Source of the DNA: Halichondria panicea
Lineage: Eukaryota > Porifera > Demospongiae > Suberitida > Halichondriidae
Assembly (NCBI RefSeq): GCF_963675165.1
Contig: NC_087384.1
Span: 1,324,501 to 1,388,500 of the forward strand
DNA: 64,000 nt
Reading direction: 5' to 3'
Position 1 is the first letter of the stretch, and every line of letters starts with the position of its first letter. Below, in pieces: positions 42,601-52,650 of this stretch. The notes beneath the pieces are model-generated. The model did no database searches, was not told where the DNA came from, and saw only the letters and a program-made list of their open reading frames with translations. A program made the translations under genes and the position numbers.

Positions 42601-45600
42601 ATCCAGCAGCCATAGTTCTCTGAGACTCCAGGCTTCTTTGCTGTGATCCTAGTCCACAGTGCATATATCTATGTACTACTAAAACTCTGTTCTCAATGTT
42701 TCAGCATGCCTCCAGTCTGGTTTAGTTTTTTTTCTCCTGAATTGCTGTGAGACAGCTTAGTCATACATCACTACATGCACTGCATTATATCACTCTGGTT
42801 TCTTTATAATCATGTCACCAGCCGAGGGTTTGCACTTTAGTGCTCTAGTTTGAGTGTTTGTTTGTGAGTGGTTTGTTTAATTGATGCTAATGTGTGTGTG
42901 GGTGTTCCCCACCACCCACCCACACACTAGACCACCGGCTGTTATTGTTATGAAGGTGGTCTAGGGGAGCACTTTATGGTCAGCACTTGAGGGGCTCTGT
43001 ACTGGTGAAGGTCTCCTTGACTTCCCTCCTTGACTGACTTCCACTGTTCTGTTTTTTTATTTTGCCCTTATTAGCATAAGTTTAGTAGCTGCTGCACTTG
43101 TTATTATATTATTAGTCTAACCCCCCCCCCACACATACACATACAGCACTGGATTCGATCATCTCCCACCCCGATGAGATGGAGAGCTTGGAGCAGTATC
43201 GTGTCCTTGGTGACTATGAGCGCAAGGACTCCCATCAGGTGGACCTGTTCACAGGCCAGCTGGTGCACGTCATAGAGAAGCATGACACTGGTAAGAGAGA
43301 GAGAGAGAGTAGCCTTGTGGTAGGAGGAGTTGTTGAGTTAATAAACTACTGCGAGTTAATTGGCAAAGATCTCCGTGTTAGCAAAGCCCAAATACCTCGA
43401 TCGATCCTCAAAGCTATAATTTATACCACAAGTGTCTGTGATCTCCATTTCCACAGACGATTAATTAAGAAAGCTGCCAAAAGACATTGCTCTACTACGA
43501 GGTAATTTAGCACCGCCCTGAGGACATTACGATAACGCATATCCACTTTACACAATCTGAATGCCAAGCTATGTTTGTCAACTCTCAAATATGGAGGCAA
43601 TTTAATACCAGTACATGTGTCGCTTGACTCCACCCTTCCAGTGCACACTGTAGTGTCTAGTGTTGCACTCCACCTGGCTATAATATATGAGCTTCACAAT
43701 ACGCCGGTCTTTAGTCTATGCTTAGTTGATTGTTTTGTGAAAGCCTGAGTTAGCAGCTATAGCTTAGCTTGAAGATCTGTTAGCAATTAATGTTAAGACA
43801 GCTACGAGCTAGCTCTAGTAACTATCTCTGCTTAATACAAGTAATACCAGCTAGCTCTAGTAACTATCTCTGCTTAATACAAGTAAACTACTAGTACTTG
43901 TAGTCAGGAATCTGTACTAAGCCCCCGTCCCTGACAATGACGACTGGCCTGCGTCGCGTTAAGGTTCCACTAACATTAGCTGAATCGTACGTTCGTTTAG
44001 GCTGGTGGATGGTGATGTCAGATGATGAACAAGGCTATGCTCCAGCTGCTTTCCTTGAGTCTCTCAATGATGGCTCACAGGACAAGGACGAGCAGCTGCA
44101 CACGGACGCGGACGAAGGTGAGATAATATAGTACTGAGAGGGTTATACACACATCACATGCATGTACGTATTGCACAAGCTGACTCGTACATACACACCA
44201 TAGCTACTTGTCTCAGTCTGATACTCATGAGGGGGTGGGCTTGTGCGTAGATAGACCAGCCTGGTACTCATGGAGGGGGTGGGCTTGTGCGTAGATAGAC
44301 CAGCCTGGTACTCATGGAGGGGGTGGGCTTGTGCGTAGATAGACCAGCCTGGTACTCATGAGGGGGGTGGGCTTGTGCGTAGATAGACCAGCCTGGTACT
44401 CATGAGGGGGGTGGGCTTGTACGTAGATAGACCAGCCTGGTACTCATGAGGGGGGTGGGCTTGTGCGTAGAGAGATAAATAGATGGACCGTCAAGATAGC
44501 TGACGGCTAGTGTGGCTGGAGCCAGTCCTGGTTGTTTGGTGGAGGGCGTTGATCAACATCACCAAATGTGGAGTGTAGTGTCTATGTCACATCCTCTCAC
44601 TGTCTCTCTGTCATTACATACATACAGCTGTGTACGTGCGTGTCATTACATGTAGTCTAGTCTACAGGCTAGTGTTGTTGTTGCTTCAAGCTATCGACAG
44701 CCCTGTCTAAAATGGACAGGACTATATATACCATGCCTTAACTATGTTTGCCTCCCCCCCCCTTACTGCAGTGTACGAGGCTATGGAGGGCTACACACCT
44801 ATCAGTGATGACGAGGTCGGCTTCAGGGCTCAGGACAGAATCATCGTCATTGCAAAATCAATGGATGGCTGGTGGAAAATAAGGTCAGTACTTTTATAAA
44901 TACCGTCGTAAATTGGAGAGGGAGGGGTTTGTCTTTGAGGACTTAAGTTTGCGTTTGTATGGCTACTAGTGTGTATACGTATCAAAGCATCATATGAATG
45001 GTGGTTGCTATGGTTATGTTGTCTACTGCATAACAATGGAAGTAAGGTTGTGTCTATATTTCACCGTCTGTTTGTGTGCGTCCATGCATCCACTGTTTGT
45101 GTGTGCGTCCGTTCATTGTGTGTGTGTGTGTGGCTGTGCTGCGTACGTACGTGTCCGGCAAGTCACATGACTCTCTGTCCATATACAGGTGTAACGGACA
45201 GACTGGCTTTGCTCCAGCTGCTCTGATACGACGTGCCCCAAGTGGACAGAGTACGTTTGAGTCAGAGAAAGCTATCTATGAGGAGCTCAACATTCATCAA
45301 CCACCACCACGGAGGTCAGTATTATACTCACAATGCTGTTAAGTATATCACATATACATGTATAATTATGTAGTTTTGGAAGGCGTTAGAAATCGTTTGC
45401 CACGTTTGCTATAATTTATGTTGATGGTCTGCTATAGCTACATATGTACTGGCTAGCTTACACAGAACCTTTAGTGTCTTGTAGACACACTGCCACTAAT
45501 TAGTTGTGGAGATTTTATTCTCAACTAGACAAACCAAATTGTTTCTGTGTGTGTTTTTAGTTGTTCTATAACAGCTAGTACGTGTTATCACCGTCCCTCC

Positions 45601-48600
45601 CTCTCTCCTGTACAGGAACACTCTGGACCGCTCGCTGGTGAACCATGTTCCCCCCGGCTACCTCTCCCCTCGTACCCATCCAGAGCTAGCCAATATCATG
45701 GAGAACATATATTGTGACCCCGCAGAGAATAGCTCAGACGACGATGATCATATTTATAAAGTGCCTCGTTCGTCTGTCGACCTACTGCCTCAATCCAACG
45801 GGCCCACAAGACAGAGGAGCACGAGTGGTGGTGTGCTTCGTAGGGGGTCTAGTGGTGGTGGGGGGTCTAGTGAAGTGAGGAGAACATCTTCCGGTGCTTC
45901 TAATCCAACTAAACGATTGTCGGGTCATTCGCAACGATCGGTTCGAAGTACGTCCAAATCTGTGTCCCCTACGCCGCCCCAAGGGAGTGACGAATACAGC
46001 GATGGCACTGATGGAAGTGAGGCCATCTACGCTAATGATGCAGAGATGAAGAGTCAAACACCTGTGAAGAAGCCAGTCTTAGCTCCGAAGCCGGCACCAC
46101 CACCTAAACCCAAACCTAAAGCAGAGCCTGCTATAGTGGAGGACTTGTATGAGTCTATGGAGGCTGCCCCTCTTAGTAAAGAACAATCTACTCCAAAAAG
46201 AGGCTCCATTGAAAACGCTGATTTGTCAAAACAATCTATCAAAAGTTCTCTAGCAATCAACAAACCACCACCTCACACTCCAACGAAAGGCATCACTGCT
46301 TCAAAACGAACGCCTCGAAGTTCTGACCTGATTCCAAACCACACGTCATGTGACTACGAGGACCTGGACAAGCTGGACCCCCCAACAAAGAGCAACCTCA
46401 TCCCTGCCCTCGATGACTATGTGGACATGTCCGGGGTAGATCCCATAGAGGACCTCAAGAGAGGCGATGAGGTCGCCACTAGAGCACCTAAGGACAAGAC
46501 AGAAGGTACGTATAATATTACGAAAAATTCTCTTCATTTTGATGAACATTCCTAACGTTTTTGTGTTTTTGGTCATAATTCCCCTAACCATTGTTTTTAT
46601 TAACCCCTTTGTCTCCAGCCCCACCCCCTCCGCCGCGTGTGGGTAAAATGCCGACGAAGCAGTCTCTCAACAAATCGTTCAGCATCGACCCGGAGCTGCC
46701 AGTGTTTGAGGATGAATACATTCATATGGAGTCCTCCCCCATGGAAGAAGTACCTCCAACGAATTCCATGTCTTGTAAGTCTGCTTTCTTCACTCTGAAT
46801 TATTAGCATTTAATTTGGACGGTCAAAGTTCATGGATTTTGAGTGGCCACAGATCTAAGCACACCATGTCATTAAAATCCCTAGTAGCTATTACATCTTT
46901 AATTTTGATTTGATCTGTAGAGCTCTAATTTAAAGATATGTACATCGATAGTTACATGTATTTACTGCTATATACTCCCAACCCTCTAACTAACTACCCC
47001 CCCCACACACACACAGCTCCCCCGGCTGCTCACAGTCCCCCCAAACCCAGGAACCCCAAGCCTCCACCACCACCTCCCTATTCACCCAAAGCCAAAGATA
47101 TACTTACGAGGAAGCCGGCTCTCTCCCGCGCTAAGAGTATGGAGGACCTCCTCTCCTCCAGTAGTGACACCTCTGATACAAGAGCTCAACAATACAGCCC
47201 ACCTCTCTTACAAAACAACGCTGCCCCGCCCCTTCCTGCTCGTAACCCACCCACTGAAAAACCACCAGAGCGTGACGTCGGTTTCCTACCCTTAAATAAA
47301 CCAAAGCCGGGAAAAACTAGGAATTTTTTCAAGCGAAACAAGCAAACTTCAGAGTTTAATGATTATCAGCAGAAACCTCTGGAACGAAGTGTATCTCCTA
47401 TAGCAAGACACAGTATATCCCCTCCGGGCGTACAAGAGATATCATCACACCCACCTCTAATGCACAGAAACTCTGAGCCTGCACTCATTGCTGCTATTAA
47501 TCAGAAGAAAATAACGTACGTGGCTGTATTCTCGTTCTCGGCAACTTCCGACAGTTGCCTCAGTTTCTCGATTGGGGACAAATGTAATCTGATTAAGATA
47601 AACCAAAAGTCTGGTTGGTGGCTGGTGAGGGTTGGGGAGAAGATGGGCTGGACCCCCGGGGACTACTGGAAGGAGCTGAATGCAAGGGTGAGAAACATGC
47701 ATGGGAGGGGTCTGCTTCTAGAAGAATTGGGATTACCCACATGTGAATCGAGCCTCTCCCAGCTATGCCTGTAATAGTACTATGCATATGCTGTAACACA
47801 CTCCCAAAAGTTGTCATAACGATTATCTTTTCTAGTTACAACTATCACAGATGGAGATTTGCAGTTGTTTTCCAGTCCAATAACCTTGCTGTTCCTTCCT
47901 TCCCTGTAGGATCGGTCAGTGTCCAATGCTCCCCTACCAAGTGTTCCTCCTCCAGTTGTCAGGAAGCCACGCAGTCACACAGAGGCGGCCGTAGATACCC
48001 CCCCTGGATTAGACTTGACCTCCAGCAGTGACCTCGACAATATCCATAGGTCTAATGCTCTCCTACCAAGTGTTCGTCCCCCGGTCACCAGGAAGCCACG
48101 CAGTCACACGGTGGCAGCCGTAGATACCCCCCCTGGATTAGACTTTACCTCCAGCAGTGACCTCGACAATATCCATAGGTCTAATGCTCTCCTACCAAGT
48201 GTTCGTCCCCCGGTCACCAGGAAGCCACGCAGTCACACGGTGGCGGCCGTAGATACCCCCCCCGGACTGGACTTGACCCCCAGCAGTGACCTCGACAATA
48301 TCCATAGGTCCAATGCTCCCCTACCAAGTGTTCCTCCACCAGTTGTCAGGAAGCCACGCAGTCACACGGTGGCAGCCGTAGAGACCTCCCCTGGACTGGA
48401 CTTGACCCCCAGCAGTGACCTCCTCAACAGTATCCATAGCAGCGGAGGGTACAGTGCCGATATCGAGAACTCTCTGGTTGACTCCGGGAGACATAAGGGG
48501 AAACCCTCGCCCCCCAAATCAATGCCCATCACAGAGCCAGGTCAGTACTCTGGGGGAAGTACTGCGGGGGGTAATGTATAATGTTTTCATTTTCCCCCCT

Positions 48601-51600
48601 AGTATACACATAATTCATTACTGGAATAGCCATGGATCTGTGCGTTCCTTCAGAGTGTGTGTGTTTATGTGTACACACGATATTGTGCTGTCTCGTGTGT
48701 GTTTGTGCATGGCTATATAATGTTGGTGTGTCCATAATATTGATGTGATTGTGAAAATAGGTGTGTCTACAACATTGATACATATACAAATGTGGTGTTG
48801 TGTTTTTTTTCCAAGCATGGGACCTGTTTTTTTGCAGATAACTTTGACTCTTTATAACTTGTGTTATAGGAACGTCCAATTAAAATTTTTTAGTCTTTTA
48901 AGGCGTATCTAATGCTGTGTTTAGATCACTGATTGATTTTGGGCCTAAATTTTCCATTTTCTGAGCAATATAATTATACCCATGTTCATGCATGTGCCTG
49001 ACTACACAACACGATCCCCCAGGCCCTCCAACTCCGTCCAAGAGGCCAGCCAAACCACCACCTCCACAGAAGTACAGCAGCACTAGCAGTGTAGTAGGAG
49101 CGCCTCCTCTACCACCAGGTACTGGGCATGCTCAGTGAGATCATAATTATGTAAAACCTAGCTGCTGATTGCACGAATCATATCCACTGATTGAGATTAG
49201 TTGTCAATTAAAAACAATGATCAACGTTTCCTTCATACAACTGGACACACACACCACACTAAATCATCATCCCCCTACCCCCTTACAGCTAACGCCACTC
49301 GTAGACTTGGCTCTCAGACCTCAGCCCCTGAGGTGGGCCTTACCAGTCCAAGCAGAACTGCCCCATCCCCCCTTAAACCAGGGGATGTCCCCGCTGAAGA
49401 TTACGTTACACTGGACGAAGTCACCGAGTCGATAGGTGAGCGCACACCCTACACTGACATGCATGTACCTACATGTACCTACATGTACACTGACAATCCA
49501 CATGCACATTTACAGTATGTATCATATAGTGTATAGCTGTCTGGTAAAGGGTCATTGTTGACAGGTGGTGTGCCCTCGGCCTATATAGCAATCTCCCATG
49601 TACAATGCATGCCAAACTGCCACTCAGGAAGCGTTAATGTTGAGAACAATAATAGAAGTTGTGTAAGTATTGGCAACCATGGCACCTTGCCAATGAACGC
49701 CTTGTTAGGTCTTCCTGTCATTGTGTGTATAAAAGCCAATGTTACACAATGAACTTCCAGTCTAGTCTAATCTCAGTCAGTATACAAACTAAGTATAGCC
49801 AGTTGTCTTCATGTCTTGCTGCACTGTTCCTCGTATTGCTATGACTGCAACTCTTGCTTCCTCTATCCCAGAAAATGCAGTTTGGTTTGCTGGAAAGATG
49901 GAGAGAGTTCAGGCTGAAAGTTTCCTAATGGATGTAAGCTTTGATGTCATGTGATGGCTCACAAAGCCTCTACATGTACAGTGTATGTGTAGTAATAGTG
50001 CATGATGCTTGCTTATTGATAAAACTACAAGAGCTGGTTGCCTAGTGTTAGCTTAGCTATGGTTACAGTGTGGTCTGTAATCTCCTCCTAAGAGTGGGAA
50101 GACTGTAAGTTGTTCCATGTATCCTGTACTGCCCTATGGCTATACTCATAGTCCTGCCCCATGGTTATTCATGTTAGTATTGCCTCAGTCCTGTGCTAGC
50201 CGGTGATCTAGCTTTGCTTTTCATGGTCGATGTAGTGTGTGCCGTTTCCTGGAACTTTGACAGTTGCTTTGAGTATAGTGTGTGTGTTTTTATGATAGCT
50301 GGTAAAGTTGTTTTGGAAACATGATTATTTTCTGTTAGAGCACATATCGAAAGTGCCTGCTTTTATTTGCTTTGTTACTCTGAGCATGTTGGGCCTCCTG
50401 TGACAATGCGCTTGTTTACTCACGACAGTATAGTTACATGTAGCGTCTGTTTAAGAGGTTTCTGTAGCCTCACATGTACGGAAGGGAGTAGTCTGACCTG
50501 TAACCATGAAATGCATCTGTACAGTGCATGCTCTAGGCTTTCTGTTGAGGTACATGTAGAATACCCGCACTTCACTGTGTGGTAGCCAGCTTTACTGTAT
50601 ACCCCTAGGCAACCATTAGTTTGGAAGCATTTCTGTAGTATTAGCCATTATTAGCGTAGCAACCATGCTCCTTGGACCGTGGCCAAAATACCACAGCTGT
50701 ACTGATTCCGTAGACAACTGAGGGGGTGGAGTGTGCAGTAGTGTAGTCTATATTTTAACTCATTCACATGTAAGAAACAGTGTATGTTATGTCTGTCCAT
50801 TTGTAAGGGTTGTTCAATCTATTATACTCTTTAATTGACACACACACACACACACTTTAGAATGGAAGACAAAGAGAATTTCTTGTTCGAGAGAGAACAA
50901 CTAAAGATGGCTACTACGCTCTGTCTGTCCGGTACCACTACAAGTAAGTCACTTTCACCTGACAGCTGTAGTGTACAATACCGTATAGCGGGTAATTTCC
51001 AGGCCTAGGGGTCAAAACACTCGTGGTTGAGCAAATATTAATCAGTTCGTGGATATTATTTTCGTAGTTGCTGCTTGCACTGCAGGTAAAGGTAGTCAAT
51101 GGTCGCTTCATTTGTAGGTAAAATATTCGATCTCAGAGATGAAACCACGAAAACCATGAACTTTTGCCCCCCCCCCCCAAAATTACCCACGATGATACGG
51201 TAGCTATATGGAGTTACTAACATGTAGGGTAATCCCCCCACACACACACACTCCTCCACTGCACTACACCCTCACATTACCCCCCCCCCCACACACACAC
51301 ACTCCTCCACTATACTATACCCTCACATTACCCCCCCCCCACACACACACTCCTCCACTGTACTCCACCCTCACATTACCCCCCCCCCACACACACACAC
51401 ACTCCTCCACTGTACTCCACCCTCACATTACCCCCCCCCCACACACACACACACACACACACACACTCCTCCACTATACTCCACCCTCACATTACCCCCC
51501 CCATACACACACACACACACACACACTCCTCCACTGTACTCCACCCTCACATTACCCCCCCCACACACACACACAGTATCAGGCACTTCAACATAGACCC

Positions 51601-51772
51601 CACCCCTGACGGTCAGTACTGTATGGGAAGTCTCATGTTCCCGAGCATCGACGATATCATTATACACTATCAGACAAACTCTCTATTCATCCATGACAAC
51701 CAGCACGTCACACTCGGGCAAGCCGTATCTAAGAGGAAGAGCCGCATGTCTGACAAGGCGAATGGTGTATAG
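35990..51772 (+). CDS. TKS/SH3PXD2-like adaptor: PX-SH3-SH3-SH3 with C-terminal SH2
   Basis: Long multi-exon gene. Exon 1 35990-36127 (MNSMDNCLYATASNFGVVED), exon 2 36508-36588, exon 3 from 38434: PX domain with IYRRYSIFFDF, the phosphoinositide-binding Arg-Arg-Tyr. SH3-1: RVLGDYERKDSHQVDLFTGQ (43147-) plus GWWMVMSDDEQGYAPAAFL (44001-). SH3-2: AMEGYTPISDDEVGFRAQDR plus CNGQTGFAPAALI. Pro/Ser-rich linkers with Tyr motifs (AIYEELN, DLYESME, DEYIHME). SH3-3: VAVFSFSATSDSCLSFSIGD, ending GWTPGDYW (47510-47690). Four-copy repeat (47910-48420). SH2: NAVWFAGKMERVQAESFLMD, REFLVRERTTKDGYYALSVR, RHFNIDPTPDG, stop 51770-51772. All checked junctions are in phase, including TESI|ENAVW. TKS proteins scaffold Src-driven podosomes and NADPH oxidase; vertebrate ones have no SH2. 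An alternative start at 36472 (MASGTNDLYSTQ) would read through into exon 2. Confidence 0.88.
36660..38265. other. Long TKS-like intron 2 without recognised features
   Basis: AT-rich intron with no coding stretch or clear inverted repeat. A weak palindromic ACGTAC/TAGCTAGC-rich segment near 36940-37020 is the only texture seen. Confidence 0.55.
38270..38432. repeat. ~33-bp minisatellite before PX exon 3
   Basis: Four to five units of ACACCTAGCTCCACCCCCAT plus ACATGCACGCCCA, ending in (CA)n that forms the acceptor of the exon at 38434. Confidence 0.85.
39131..39271. mobile_element. Possible inverted-repeat element in TKS-like intron
   Basis: AACCACTTTCGCATTTCTTA and the approximate complement TAAGAAATGCAAAAGTAGTT lie about 110 bp apart with AACGTT/AACGTC steps inside. 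The arms are short and imperfect. Confidence 0.45.
39560..43146. other. Large TKS-like intron (between SVAANAN and SH3-1 exon)
   Basis: About 3.6 kb, the longest intron in the window. It holds GT tracts at 39565-39690 and the CCCCCCACAGCCACCC minisatellite at 41020-41360. No coding exon was identified in the rest, though a small unrecognised exon cannot be excluded. Confidence 0.6.
41020..41360. repeat. Minisatellite of CCCCCCACAGCCACCCACCC / (GT)n units
   Basis: Seven units, each TTACCCCCCACAGCCACCCA followed by CCCCCACCTTG and a GT stretch of variable length (from 8 to about 26 bases). Each unit includes a perfect pyrimidine-CAG acceptor-like sequence (CCCCCCACAG). Frames through it are artefacts. 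Confidence 0.92.
43807..43888. repeat. Tandem duplication of ~44 bp
   Basis: AGCTAGCTCTAGTAACTATC followed by TCTGCTTAATACAAGTAA occurs twice in succession in the intron inside SH3-1. Confidence 0.8.
44214..44475. repeat. 44-bp minisatellite in TKS-like intron
   Basis: Six units of AGATAGACCAGCCTGGTACT followed by CATGAGGGGGGTGGGCTTGT and GCGT, with small differences between units, in the intron between the SH3-1 and SH3-2 exons. Confidence 0.92.
47910..48425 (+). repeat. Four-copy 126-bp in-frame coding repeat (42 residues)
   Basis: Within one exon of the TKS-like gene. Each unit reads approximately SNAPLPSVPPPVVRKPRSHT then AAVDTPPGLDLTSSSDLDNI HR, with two inner units carrying NALLPSVRPPVTRKPRS. 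The frame is kept across units. The PPPVVRKPR / RPPVTRKPR cores look like SH3 ligands. Confidence 0.95.
50978..51203. mobile_element. TACCGTATAGCG-type MITE in SH2-region intron
   Basis: ATACCGTATAGCGGGTAATT at the left and AATTACCCACGATGATACGG TAG at the right, with CGTGGTTGAG / ACCATGAACTTTTGC-type inner pairing. About 225 bp, within the last intron of the TKS-like gene; degenerate at the right end. Confidence 0.7.
51230..51575. repeat. ~50-bp minisatellite of last TKS-like intron
   Basis: Seven units of ACACACTCCTCCACTGTACT followed by CCACCCTCACATTACCCCCC and C/CA runs. The last CACACACACACAG forms the acceptor of the final SH2 exon. Confidence 0.9.
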
Positions 51773-52650
51773 CATGAACATATTGTTGAACAGTAATCAA
51801 TCAGTGCTGTGTTTTTAAACTGCATTTTCACATCTATTTGTTGCTCCTTTTATATTTTATGTGAACAAGAATAATATTGTGTGTGCTTTGTGTGCGTGTT
51901 AATGTTTGCCATGAACTTTAATAAGAATGTTGATGAGTATATATAAAAGTTCAGAAATTTGTAATTATACTGTCAAGAGTATATGAAGGTACTGATACCG
52001 TATAGCAGGAAATTTTCGTGAAGTGCACAATGAAATTTTGCGTTTTTCAAGCTAGGGCAGAGAAGTTAACACGAAAATTAAAGGGATAAACTCCCACGCA
52101 CTGGGTAAATTTCAAAGCTCTTGGTGGGTGTGGTTTCCTGGCATTCAAATGCGAATATTACAACATTTCTTCTGAGGTTGGCTCTCGAGCCAAATAGCGA
52201 ACATTTTGCACCTGCGAAAATTTCCTGCTATAGATATACTGTAGGACAAATGATATGAAATGATGACAACAATGAACTATGTAATGATGATAACAGCTTA
52301 TAGAGCGTATTGAACGTAGCAGCTGCATGTACATAACACACATTCTCATAACTGAAAGTTTATATATACTATAGACAGGGGACGAGAAGAATAACAAGAC
52401 GTGTTGATCATGCATGCATACTGAAATTAAACTTGCATATAAATACTCAAGCTGTTTGTAGAGCAGCCTTATATACAATAAGATCAACAACCACAAGCAA
52501 CATTATTATAGCTACCCAAACAACATATTAACTATAGATCGAGTATAGAGAAAGTTAGAAAGCAAATAATTATACTCTATAGATAGCTGCAATATACACC
52601 TTGTGTGTTTGATTCAGTAACAAGTAAATATATTAAAGAGTAGCTGCATA
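51773..52650. other. Intergenic region between TKS-like and GAREM-like genes
   Basis: About 880 bp. Contains the TKS-like 3' UTR, an inverted-repeat element (51994-52235), and AT-rich sequence before the next gene. Confidence 0.6.
51994..52235. mobile_element. TACCGTATAGC-type MITE downstream of TKS-like gene
   Basis: GATACCGTATAGCAGGAAAT TTTCG at left and CGAAAATTTCCTGCTATAGA TAT at right, about 240 bp apart, with internal CACGAAAATTAA shared with the 27.7-kb copy. Confidence 0.78.

Noticed and set aside
51208-51609. Thr/Pro/His-rich frame before the last SH2 exon
   Set aside because: Translation of the CA/C minisatellite; the real coding part begins only after the CACAG acceptor near 51576.
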